DNA from: Desulfobacteraceae bacterium
GTDB lineage: Bacteria > Desulfobacterota > Desulfobacteria > Desulfobacterales > Desulfosalsimonadaceae
Reading direction: 5' to 3'
Assembly: GCA_003551985.1 (NCBI GenBank)
Contig: PUOB01000182.1
Span: forward strand, 1 to 11,104
DNA: 11,104 bases
Within the stretch, counting starts at the first letter, position 1. Each line of letters begins with the position of its first letter. The notes under the pieces were generated by a model. The model searched no databases and was not told where the DNA came from. It worked only from the letters and a program-made list of their open reading frames with translations. The translations under genes were made by a program, and so were the position numbers. This document shows, in pieces, positions 1 to 6,896 of this stretch.

Positions 1-5
1 GACCA

Positions 6-1061
6 ATGAGCATGCACATCAGGGGGGAAATCGCAGCAGAAGATGAAAGCCGGTATTTGGACGGCATTGAGCTGGCCCGGCTTGAGCACGCTTTTTTCGA
101 GTGGATGCACCAGGCAAAGCGACCGGATACGAAGCTTTCCCGCATGCGTATCCGCATGATTTTCATTCTTGTTCGGTATACGGGGGGGAAGCTAAGCGAA
201 GTGCTGTCCATAAATCCATCCTCGGACATCGATTCTGAGCATAAAGTGATCGTTTTTCCGCAATCAAAGGCTGCGCCGGGCAGGCCCGGCCGGGAAGTGC
301 CGGTTCCGGAAAACGTCTTCGCAGCGCTGAAGTCGATGATGACCGATCGGGACTTCACCGTTTTTCTCAAAAAATCCGGATTGTCCGTCGATCCCGGATT
401 CGTCCGCCGGAAATTTTATGAAAGGGCCCGTGCCTGCGCCATCGAAAAGGAACGGGCATCCCCCGAGGCCATCAGAAAGTCCCGCATTGCGGAATTGATG
501 ATGAACAACCTTCCGCTGCCTGCGATTCAGTCGCTCATGGGACTTTCCACCCCTGGACGAACAGCAGCGCAGGTGCATTTTTCCGAAGATGACACCCGCC
601 AGGTTATCCGGCTGTTCATGGAAAAGGAGGCTTACAGGAAAACCAGCGCCCGAAACGCCTTTTTCGGAAAAATAAAGCGCATAACCAAAGGGGATATTCA
701 ATCCGTGGTGGAATTGTCAACAATGAGCAGCGAGACCGTGAGCACTGTCATTACCAACGGCAGTCTTGCACGGCTCGGCCTTGTGGAAGGAAAAATCATC
801 GCCGCGGAGGTTAAGGCCCCATGGGTAATATTGCATAAAACGGCAAAAGAACCGGCGTGCAGCGCTGAAAACCGGTTTTCCGGAACAGTGACCCGGATCC
901 GGCGGGGTGAAATCAACACGGAATACGTGATCCGGATATCCGATGAAACCGAACTGTGCGCAATCGTAAATACCGATCGTGTCGGGATCCTTGATATCCG
1001 GGAGCAGGACAGCGTATGGGCCGTTTTCAATGCAAACGCCGTCGTATTGCACCTTGATTAA
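6..1061 (+). CDS. tunR: TunR-like tungstate/molybdate-responsive regulator (degenerate integrase domain + two TOBE domains)
   Basis: Probable DNA-binding regulator that senses tungstate or molybdate. Residues about 20-205 follow the tyrosine-recombinase catalytic fold: the segment YTGGKLSEVLSI near residues 58-69 matches the usual TGxRxSE box, and residues 154-192 match the HxLRH...LGH...Y region. The catalytic set is lost: Lys62 replaces the first Arg, Glu155 and Lys158 replace the HxxRH histidines (Arg157 remains), Leu180 replaces the LGH histidine, and His191-Phe192 sit where the nucleophilic Tyr belongs. It should therefore bind DNA but not recombine it. Two TOBE/Mop domains follow (about 217-277 and 289-349), the oxyanion-binding module of ModE and Mop proteins. 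This architecture is that of TunR, the tungstate-responsive regulator of W/Mo uptake genes in sulfate-reducing bacteria. No transporter gene is visible here. Only five bases precede the ATG, so the start is not verified; a second ATG lies at 12. Confidence 0.75.
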   Translation: MSMHIRGEIAAEDESRYLDGIELARLEHAFFEWMHQAKRPDTKLSRMRIRMIFILVRYTGGKLSEVLSINPSSDIDSEHKVIVFPQSKAAPGRPGREVPVPENVFAALKSMMTDRDFTVFLKKSGLSVDPGFVRRKFYERARACAIEKERASPEAIRKSRIAELMMNNLPLPAIQSLMGLSTPGRTAAQVHFSEDDTRQVIRLFMEKEAYRKTSARNAFFGKIKRITKGDIQSVVELSTMSSETVSTVITNGSLARLGLVEGKIIAAEVKAPWVILHKTAKEPACSAENRFSGTVTRIRRGEINTEYVIRISDETELCAIVNTDRVGILDIREQDSVWAVFNANAVVLHLD

Positions 1062-1116
1062 GGATCGGTGCATACGGCTTTGGAATACTTGCAAATTCTA
1101 TCCCTTGATCGCTCTT

Positions 1117-1632
1117 TCACTGTGCTGCGGGTGACGCGGGCATATCCCTGACCCACAGGTCCCGCTGGGGGAACGGTATCTCGATGTTATGCCGGTCCAG
1201 GGCCTTGTAGATGGCCATGTAGAGTTCATGCGACACCAGACCCCGCTGCTCCGGGCGCTCAATCCAGCATAGCAGCTCGAAATCCAGGCTCGAATCACCG
1301 AACCCCCGCATACGCACGCGCGGGGCAGGATTCCGGCAGATGGTCTTATGGTTTGCGGCAACGCCTTCCAATACATCCACCACCTGATCCACGTCCGAAC
1401 CGTAAGCCACCCCCACCTTGATCCGGATGCGGTACTTGACCCATCGCCCGCCCGATTCGTTGACGATCTTGGAATTGGCAATAACGGAATTGGGGATGGT
1501 GACCTCCACGTCGTCGCGGGTCAGAAGCCGAGTGGAGCGGATGCCCACCTTGGTGACCTCGCCGCGCTCCCCGGAGTCGAGCACGATGTAATCCCCGAGC
1601 TTGTAAGGGGCATCGGCAATAATGAAAAAACG
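1117..1632 (-). pseudogene. 5'-truncated mechanosensitive channel gene (MscS family), C-terminal part only
   Basis: The minus strand encodes the cytoplasmic half of an MscS-type small-conductance mechanosensitive channel. It begins with FFIIADAPYKLGDYIVLD, which corresponds to the end of pore helix TM3 and the start of the beta domain. It continues through the conserved TIPNSVIANSKIVNES segment (E. coli MscS: IPNGKIIAGNIINFS) and the alpha/beta domain with GVAYGSDVDQV, and ends in the family-typical IPFPQRDLWV followed by a short tail and a TGA at 1117-1119. Upstream of about 1632 the frame turns into unrelated residues and meets a stop at 1666-1668. The N-terminal membrane part, including the pore-lining TM3, is absent. 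The only near start is a GTG at 1584, inside the beta domain. An intact channel cannot be made, so I call it a remnant; the break probably reflects a deletion or insertion. It converges on the regulator gene, with 55 bp between their stop codons. Confidence 0.85.
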
Positions 1633-1685
1633 GGCACGGCAGTTTTCACAATGTGAAGGATGCGTTTAAAAAATAAAATATTTGA

Positions 1686-1714
1686 TTGACCGTCACATCG
1701 TATTATTATTTATT
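1686..1714 (+). promoter_or_regulatory. Weak candidate sigma70 promoter for the antiporter gene
   Basis: TTGACC at 1686-1691 matches the -35 consensus at five of six positions. After 17 nt comes TTTATT (1709-1714), matching the -10 at four of six. It lies in an AT-rich patch about 105 bp before the antiporter start. No other promoter is better, but the -10 is poor and chance matches are common in AT-rich DNA. Confidence 0.2.
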
Positions 1715-1720
1715 CTCTTT

Positions 1721-1739
1721 AATATCTGCGTTACGCGCG
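1721..1739 (-). repeat. 19-nt fragment of the dispersed intergenic repeat
   Basis: The reverse complement of these 19 bases, CGCGCGTAACGCAGATATT, is identical to 8462-8480, where it forms part of a longer repeat unit. A weaker copy lies at 8671-8688. The match stops sharply on both sides. It sits between the mscS break and the antiporter start, so it may be the scar of an element that once inserted here. Confidence 0.65.
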
Positions 1740-1819
1740 GATGCGGGACGCCGGGGAGAAAAGCGCCGGGCGGTTAGAATACAGATGCATCAAAAGAATT
1801 TGACGACTGGAGACGATTA

Positions 1820-3973
1820 ATGCTTTTGGGAGATACATTTGTTGAAATTGCCGTGATCCTGGGCCTTGCGACCCTGCTTGCCTTTATCGGTCACAAGCTT
1901 CGCCAGCCTCTGATCATCATGTTTCTGGCCACGGGAATTATTGCAGGGCCTTTTGCACTGGGCATTATCGAATCCTACGATAAAATCGAACTGCTTGCCG
2001 AAATGGGCATTGCCCTCTTGCTGTTTATCGTGGGACTCAAGCTCGATTTGAACCTGATCCGGACTACCGGTCCGGTCGCGCTGGCAACCGGACTCGGCCA
2101 GATCTTCTTCACCTCGGCGGTCGGTTTTATAATCGCGCTGGCATTCGGCATGGAGATGCTTCATGCCGCCTATGTTGCAGTGGCGCTGACTTTCTCCAGC
2201 ACCATTATCATTGTCAAACTGCTTTCCGACAAAAACGAGATCGACGCACTCCACGGCCAGATCGCCATCGGGTTTCTGATTGTCCAGGACATTGCCGCCA
2301 TTGCGGCCCTGGTCGCCCTGACCACATTCGGTGCCGGGGTGGCCGAGGAAGAGTCGGTGTTTGCAACCTCCCTGTTGATCATAGTCAAGGGGGTCGGGTT
2401 TCTGGGAGTCATCGGCCTGATGATGAAATTCATGATCCCCGGGCTCATGCAGCGTCTTGCCCAGTCCCAGGAACTGCTTCTGCTGTTTTCCATCACGTGG
2501 GCGGTAGCCCTTGGGGCCACCGGTGAGGTGCTCGGGTTCAGCAAGGAGGTCGGCGCCTTTCTCGCGGGCATATCCCTTGCTTCCACCGATTACCGGGATG
2601 CCATTGGCGTTCGGCTTTACACCCTCCGGGACTTTCTGCTGCTGTTTTTTTTCATCAATTTAGGGGCAAGGCTGGATTGGGCGACCGTGGGGGCCCAACT
2701 GGGCACATCCGCCGTGTTTTCCCTGTTCGTCCTGGTGGGAAACCCTATCATCGTGCTGGTGATCATGGGGATAATGGGATACCGCCGCCGCACCGGTTTC
2801 AAAGCGGGACTCACCGTGGCCCAGATCAGCGAGTTCTCCCTTATCGTAGCGGCGCTGGGACTCTCCATCGGGCATATTACGGATGAAATCCTGGGACTGA
2901 TTACCTTAGTCGGTGTCGTGACGATTTTTGCCTCCACGTACATGATCCTCTATTCCGATCCCTTGTATAAACTGCTTTCGAAGCCTTTGCGGATTTTCGA
3001 GCGGGAAAACCCGTACCGGGAATCGAATATCGAATCGGGGCATGCCCCCCTGGCAATCGATGCCATTCTTATCGGTCTGGGCAACTACGGAAGCGGGGTG
3101 GCCGATTACATGCTGCAGAGACGAAAGACCATCATCGGCGTCGACTTCGATCCCGGGGCGCTGAAAAAGTGGCGGGATCGGGGGGTACCGGTTTTCTACG
3201 GCGACATGTCCGATCCGGAAATTCAAGACCAGTTGCCCCTCAAGCGGGCCCGCTGGGTGGTGAGCACCATTCGGTCTGCGGAATTGAATGTATCGCTGGC
3301 AGGCTTCCTTAAGTCCCTTGGATATAACGGCAAGATCGCCCTGACGGCGCAAAACGAGGCCGAGGCCGGGTTGTTCGAATCTCATGGCGCCGATGTCGTG
3401 TTCCGCCCTTTCAGTGATGCGGCCGAACAGGCGGCGGATGCTTTGACGCATGCCATGGACGTGCTGCCTGATGATTTCGGATGGTCCATTTCCTTCCGGG
3501 AGGTCCGGGTCCGCACGGGATCAGCGTATGCCGGAGCCGAAGTGAAGGACATCCCCCTGCGCCCGAAAATGGGGGTTTCCATCCTGGCGGTCAGCCGGGC
3601 GGGATATGTCCACTTCGACCCGGGCCCGGATTTTCAAATCTATCCCGGCGACCGGCTGGTGCTTACCGGCCCGGATGAAGAGCTTAAACGGGCGGAGGAT
3701 CTGCTCAACGAAATCCCGGATAGTGGAATGGATGGGGAAGACCGGTTTGCCGTGGCTGAGATGCGGGTGTCGAAAAATTCCGAGAATATCGGAAAAAGCC
3801 TCGCCGACCTGCAGTTTCGCCAGAATTACGGGGTGACCGTGGTTGCGATCCACCGGGGGGAGGAACAGATCCGCACGCCAGGGCCGGACGAGAAGCTTAT
3901 GGCCGGCGACCGGCTCATGGTCATCGGCAGCACCCGGACAATCGAGAATCTGAAAGACCGGGATCTGCTGTAG
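1820..3973 (+). CDS. KefB/KefC-type cation:proton antiporter (CPA2 family) with RCK and two TrkA-C domains
   Basis: Inner-membrane monovalent cation/proton antiporter of the CPA2 family. Residues 1-380 are a Na+/H+-exchanger domain of about 12 hydrophobic segments, with the QD pair of Kef-type transporters at Gln156-Asp157 (FLIVQDIAAI). Residues about 412-535 are a TrkA-N/RCK Rossmann domain with GxGxxG at 419-424 (GLGNYG) and an acidic residue after the second strand (Asp442), suited to NAD(H) or a similar nucleotide. Two TrkA-C domains follow, about 555-630 and 643-713. At 717 aa it is longer than E. coli KefC (about 620 aa) because of the two C-terminal domains. The start is supported by GGAG at 1809-1812, seven bases before the ATG. 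No KefF/KefG-like ancillary gene is adjacent, so glutathione gating is not implied. K+ efflux is the family role closest to this architecture, but Na+ exchange cannot be excluded. It appears monocistronic. Confidence 0.9.
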   Translation: MLLGDTFVEIAVILGLATLLAFIGHKLRQPLIIMFLATGIIAGPFALGIIESYDKIELLAEMGIALLLFIVGLKLDLNLIRTTGPVALATGLGQIFFTSAVGFIIALAFGMEMLHAAYVAVALTFSSTIIIVKLLSDKNEIDALHGQIAIGFLIVQDIAAIAALVALTTFGAGVAEEESVFATSLLIIVKGVGFLGVIGLMMKFMIPGLMQRLAQSQELLLLFSITWAVALGATGEVLGFSKEVGAFLAGISLASTDYRDAIGVRLYTLRDFLLLFFFINLGARLDWATVGAQLGTSAVFSLFVLVGNPIIVLVIMGIMGYRRRTGFKAGLTVAQISEFSLIVAALGLSIGHITDEILGLITLVGVVTIFASTYMILYSDPLYKLLSKPLRIFERENPYRESNIESGHAPLAIDAILIGLGNYGSGVADYMLQRRKTIIGVDFDPGALKKWRDRGVPVFYGDMSDPEIQDQLPLKRARWVVSTIRSAELNVSLAGFLKSLGYNGKIALTAQNEAEAGLFESHGADVVFRPFSDAAEQAADALTHAMDVLPDDFGWSISFREVRVRTGSAYAGAEVKDIPLRPKMGVSILAVSRAGYVHFDPGPDFQIYPGDRLVLTGPDEELKRAEDLLNEIPDSGMDGEDRFAVAEMRVSKNSENIGKSLADLQFRQNYGVTVVAIHRGEEQIRTPGPDEKLMAGDRLMVIGSTRTIENLKDRDLL

Positions 3974-4023
3974 TTTGCCGCCGCAGGAGGCTTACTGAAA
4001 TTGCTTTCCTGATATCAGCGTCA

Positions 4024-4143
4024 CAGAAAAAAGCCGCCTGAAACCGACCTTTGAAGTTCGCTGCGTCTTTCCAGGTCCATCACCGCAGTGACAAACCCGT
4101 CACCATCGCTGAAAACAGCCAGGCCATAGAATTTTTCTATTAT
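4024..4143 (-). pseudogene. Possible C-terminal remnant of an unidentified gene
   Basis: The minus strand is open for 40 codons between an upstream TGA (4144-4146) and a terminal TGA (4021-4023). The peptide includes KFYGLAVFSDGDGFVTAVMD and ends in SVSGGFFL. It looks like protein sequence rather than random translation: hydrophobic and acidic residues are balanced and the codon use is GC-rich, unlike the AT-rich DNA just upstream. There is no initiating Met with a ribosome-binding site. I do not recognise the family. A chance open frame is a real alternative. Confidence 0.25.
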
Positions 4144-4199
4144 TCATAAAGATATTTATTGATATTACCAATTTGACTTCCGAGGGGTGTCCACTCTAG

Positions 4200-4327
4200 A
4201 TAACAGTCTCGTAAAAAGCCGCAACCAGACGACTTTGTAATCACGCCTTGGCGTGACAAGAAAGCTCAAGATCAAGGTTTGCGATATTTTTGAATAATTA
4301 AGAATACTTATCGTACGTGAATTTCTA
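4200..4327 (+). repeat. Right-truncated copy of the MITE-like inverted-repeat element
   Basis: Positions 4200-4220 match the reverse complement of the repeat end at 8646-8666 at 17 of 21 bases (shared core ACAGTCTC followed by TAAAAAG). A 16-base palindrome follows at 4241-4256. The stretch 4267-4320 (CAAGATCAAGG to GTACGTGA) then aligns with 8393-8447 over nearly its whole length at roughly 70% identity. The matching right end (CGCAGATATTGGACTTTTTAC) is missing; the similarity stops about 30 bases before the next gene's ATG. The copy therefore appears to have lost its right end. Confidence 0.55.
4241..4256. repeat. Palindrome TCACGCC-TT-GGCGTGA
   Basis: A perfect 7-bp inverted repeat with a 2-nt centre lies inside the truncated repeat element. 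No T-run follows on either strand, so it is unlikely to be an intrinsic terminator. It is more likely an internal structural part of the element; an operator site is the alternative. Confidence 0.5.
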
Positions 4328-4356
4328 GGGCATACTTCATCAATACAGGGGCAGCC

Positions 4357-5205
4357 ATGCAACGCAATACAGCAATCCAAACAATAGCGCCCGGCCCGGT
4401 TGCACTGGGCATGTGCAATTTCATTGACGACACGGCAGCCCTCCGGGAATTCGCCCTGGAGAATAACTTTGACGGCATTGACTGGTCATTCAGCCTCGAG
4501 GATCTGCCCGAAACGCCCGCTGCGGCATCGTCGTGGGTGAAATCCATGAAAACCCTTTCCCCTCTGGAAATCCGCTACCACTGTCCCTTTTCCCGGGTGG
4601 ACATCGGTCATGAAAACCCTTTTGAACAGGAGCGGGCAGCGGAAGTCTTCGCCCGCGTCATCCGGCTGATCGCCAAGGCGGGCGGCGGCTACCTGACCAT
4701 TCACGTGGGCCTGGGGCACGACACCACCCGGACGCTTTCCTGGGATCGGACACTAAACACCCTGGGCAAACTGGTTCGCTACGCCGAGAAGCACAACGTG
4801 CGACTGTGCCTGGAAAATCTCGCATGGGGCTGGACTGCCAAACCGAATCTGTTTGAAAAACTCATCCGGCTCAGCGGGGCCCTGGTGACGTTCGATATCG
4901 GCCATGCCCGTGCGTGCGAAGCCGTCCGCAGCCAGGCGTATGCATGCGAGGACTTCGTCTCAACGCACGCGGAGAGGTTGGCAAACGCCCATGTATACCA
5001 CGACGAGCTCGAAGGATCCGGGCATGTACCGCCCGAAAGCGAATCCGACATCAACGAACGCCTTGACATTCTCATGGAATTCGGATGCAGGTGGTGGACG
5101 CTGGAAATCCGGGAGGAAAAGGGGCTAATGCAGACCCGGCAAATTGTTGACCGTTACCTGGAAAAATTCTATGCCCGGCCAAGCGCAAGGGGCGAATCGT
5201 TCTGA
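4357..5205 (+). CDS. TIM-barrel protein of the AP endonuclease 2 / sugar phosphate isomerase-epimerase family
   Basis: A 282-aa single-domain protein with the xylose-isomerase-like TIM-barrel pattern (PF01261 type). Candidate metal and active-site residues sit at strand ends: His75 (RYHCPFS), His116 (LTIHVGLGHD), Glu153 (LCLENLAWG), Asp180 and His183 (TFDIGHA), His212 and His215 (NAHVYHDE) and Glu250 (WTLEIRE). The set is complete enough for an active divalent-metal enzyme. The family includes sugar isomerases, epimerases, inosose dehydratases and endonuclease IV. The short length and lack of endonuclease IV signatures favour a small-molecule isomerase or epimerase, but the substrate cannot be named. 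AGGGG at 4345-4349 supports the ATG. It stands alone: the truncated repeat lies just upstream and trkH converges from the other side. No signal peptide, so cytoplasmic. Confidence 0.8.
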   Translation: MQRNTAIQTIAPGPVALGMCNFIDDTAALREFALENNFDGIDWSFSLEDLPETPAAASSWVKSMKTLSPLEIRYHCPFSRVDIGHENPFEQERAAEVFARVIRLIAKAGGGYLTIHVGLGHDTTRTLSWDRTLNTLGKLVRYAEKHNVRLCLENLAWGWTAKPNLFEKLIRLSGALVTFDIGHARACEAVRSQAYACEDFVSTHAERLANAHVYHDELEGSGHVPPESESDINERLDILMEFGCRWWTLEIREEKGLMQTRQIVDRYLEKFYARPSARGESF

Positions 5206-5446
5206 TTTGTATCCTGCCCATTGTAATTCCTCACGGCTGAATCGGATGTCAATGCTTCTTGACTGGCACAACCTGTACCCCGTAAAACATACACATTAAA
5301 ATCCGCAATCCCGCGCTTCACTCCATTCCGGCCTGTCCGCCTGACGGAGGAATCGGGATGGGGCGCAATGATGCGGTCAGGCCATTGACCAGAAGCAGGT
5401 TGAAAATACAGGTGCAATGCCATAGTCATCTGAAACCCTGTTGATA
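5206..5446. terminator. Convergent intergenic space with weak inverted repeats
   Basis: This 241-bp space lies between two converging genes, so termination in both directions is expected here. GCCTGAC (5339-5345) and GTCAGGC (5376-5382) can form a 7-bp stem with a 30-nt loop, and GGTCA/TGACC (5375-5379, 5386-5390) a smaller one. Neither has a clear T-run. No classical intrinsic terminator is visible, so Rho-dependent or structure-only termination is possible. Confidence 0.25.
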
Positions 5447-6895
5447 TTATTTCCGCCAGAATTCCGGCACCAGAAAAATAATAACCGTGTAGATTTCAAG
5501 CCGGCCCAGGAGCATGCACCAGGCAAGCAGCCATTTTCCGGGATAAGGTATTCCCGCGTAATTCTCCACGGGCCCGACCGCACCGAGACCAGGCCCGATA
5601 TTGCCGATGGTTGCGGCCACGGCAGAAAGGGACGTAATGAAATCCACCCCCATACCGGCCAAAACCACGGCGCAAAGGGCAAACAAGGCAATGTAGAGAC
5701 CCAGAAATCCCAAGATGCTTCTCATTATATCATCGGATACCACCTTTCCAGCAATTTTAACCGATGATACCGCGTGGGGGTGAAGAAGATTGAAAAGTTC
5801 TTTATAGCAGTATTTGAGGGCGCACAGAAGCCGCAGCATCTTCATGCCGCCGGCCGTGGAACCGGCACATCCGCCGAAAAACATGCATAAAAACAGGATC
5901 ATTTTCGACATGGACGGCCACTGGTCAAAATCCGCGGTGGCATATCCGGTGGTGGTGATGATGGAAACCACCTGGAACGTTCCGTATCGGATGGTTTCGC
6001 CCAGGCTGTGGTACACGACGCCGAAAAGATCCACATATACGGCCATACAAAGTATCAGTATCAGGCCCAGAAAGAACCGGCTTTCCGGATTTTTCCAGTA
6101 AACCAGCGGTTTTCCCGTAAGCAATTGGTAATGCAGCGAAAAATTAAGACCCGCAGCCACCATGAAGACGATGATAACGACATCGATATACGCGGAATCA
6201 AAATGGGCCACCGAGAGGTTCTTCGGGGAGTATCCGCCGGTGGGAAGCGTGGTCAAAGCATGACAGATCGCATCAAAGAACCCCATTCCACCGGCCATGA
6301 GCAAGAGGGCGGCCAGAAGGGTGAAGGCCAGGTATACTTTCCAGAGTGTTTTGGCCGTATCCCGGATCCGGGGCTTGAGGCGGTCGGGCGTGGGGCTTGG
6401 CACTTCCGTCTTATACAACTGGTAGCCGCCCACGCCCAGCAGCGGGAGGATGGCAATGGCCAGAACAATGATTCCCATGCCGCCAAGCCACTGGATATAG
6501 GAACGCCAGAAGAGCAGTCCATGGGGCGCCGTTTCGATATGCGTCATCACCGATGCGCCGGTGGTGGTAAAGCCGGACATGGATTCGAAAAAACAGTCCG
6601 CAAAGGTGTCGAAAACACCTGCGAAGTAAAAGGGGAAAGCTCCGAAAAGCGCTGCAGCCGTCCATCCCAGAGCCACGATGGCCATGGCTTCGCGCTGGCT
6701 GATAATATCGTTTTTCTCTTTTCGAAAGACCAGAAAAAGCAGTGCGCCTGCAACAAGCGCCATTCCCATAGAACCCAGAAACGCCGCCGTATCCCCTTCC
6801 CGGTAATACAACGAGAATGCAAGGGGAAGCAGCAGGTTCAATCCGAGGAAAAAGGTGACCGCGCCCACGTATTTGAATACGAAGGACCAGCGCAT
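5447..6895 (-). CDS. trkH: Trk-type potassium uptake channel subunit TrkH
   Basis: Membrane-embedded subunit of the Trk K+ uptake system. The 482-aa length is normal for TrkH. All four pore-loop repeats with selectivity-filter glycines are visible: TTTGAS (110-115), TLPTGGYSP (216-224), ITTTGYATADF (313-323) and ATIGNIGPGLG (428-438). The family segment GGCAGSTAGGMK (341-352) in the intramembrane-loop region and the C-terminal GRLEIYTVIIF...FWRK are also present. The first residues form a hydrophobic helix after a short basic stretch. The ATG begins one base after the trkA stop codon. GGAGG (minus strand, 6909-6905) lies within the last trkA codons, nine bases upstream, so the two genes are translationally close and form one operon. 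K+ translocation depends on the TrkA ring bound at the cytoplasmic face. Nothing essential is missing. Confidence 0.95.
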   Translation of the reverse strand: MRWSFVFKYVGAVTFFLGLNLLLPLAFSLYYREGDTAAFLGSMGMALVAGALLFLVFRKEKNDIISQREAMAIVALGWTAAALFGAFPFYFAGVFDTFADCFFESMSGFTTTGASVMTHIETAPHGLLFWRSYIQWLGGMGIIVLAIAILPLLGVGGYQLYKTEVPSPTPDRLKPRIRDTAKTLWKVYLAFTLLAALLLMAGGMGFFDAICHALTTLPTGGYSPKNLSVAHFDSAYIDVVIIVFMVAAGLNFSLHYQLLTGKPLVYWKNPESRFFLGLILILCMAVYVDLFGVVYHSLGETIRYGTFQVVSIITTTGYATADFDQWPSMSKMILFLCMFFGGCAGSTAGGMKMLRLLCALKYCYKELFNLLHPHAVSSVKIAGKVVSDDIMRSILGFLGLYIALFALCAVVLAGMGVDFITSLSAVAATIGNIGPGLGAVGPVENYAGIPYPGKWLLAWCMLLGRLEIYTVIIFLVPEFWRK

Positions 6896-6896
6896 G

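Larger units (their letters stand above)
3974..4356. other. 383-bp gene-poor intergenic region
   Basis: No complete gene is visible between the antiporter and the TIM-barrel gene. The first part (4024-4143) holds a short minus-strand open stretch with coding-like composition. From 4140 the DNA becomes AT-rich, and from about 4200 it contains a truncated inverted-repeat element with an internal palindrome. The promoter of the downstream gene must lie in this region or within the repeat; no convincing -35/-10 pair stands out. Confidence 0.6.

Noticed and set aside
6..1061. Active phage integrase with a nearby attachment site
   Set aside because: The catalytic Tyr, first Arg and His residues are absent, and the TOBE domains point to regulation. 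No tRNA or att-like duplication is seen.
4165..4380. Minus-strand 71-aa ORF before the TIM-barrel gene
   Set aside because: It runs through the truncated repeat and palindrome and into the start of the real gene on the other strand; no start signal.
5169..5429. Minus-strand 86-aa ORF in the convergent space
   Set aside because: Composition is not protein-like, there is no ribosome-binding site, and it overlaps the 3' end of the TIM-barrel gene.
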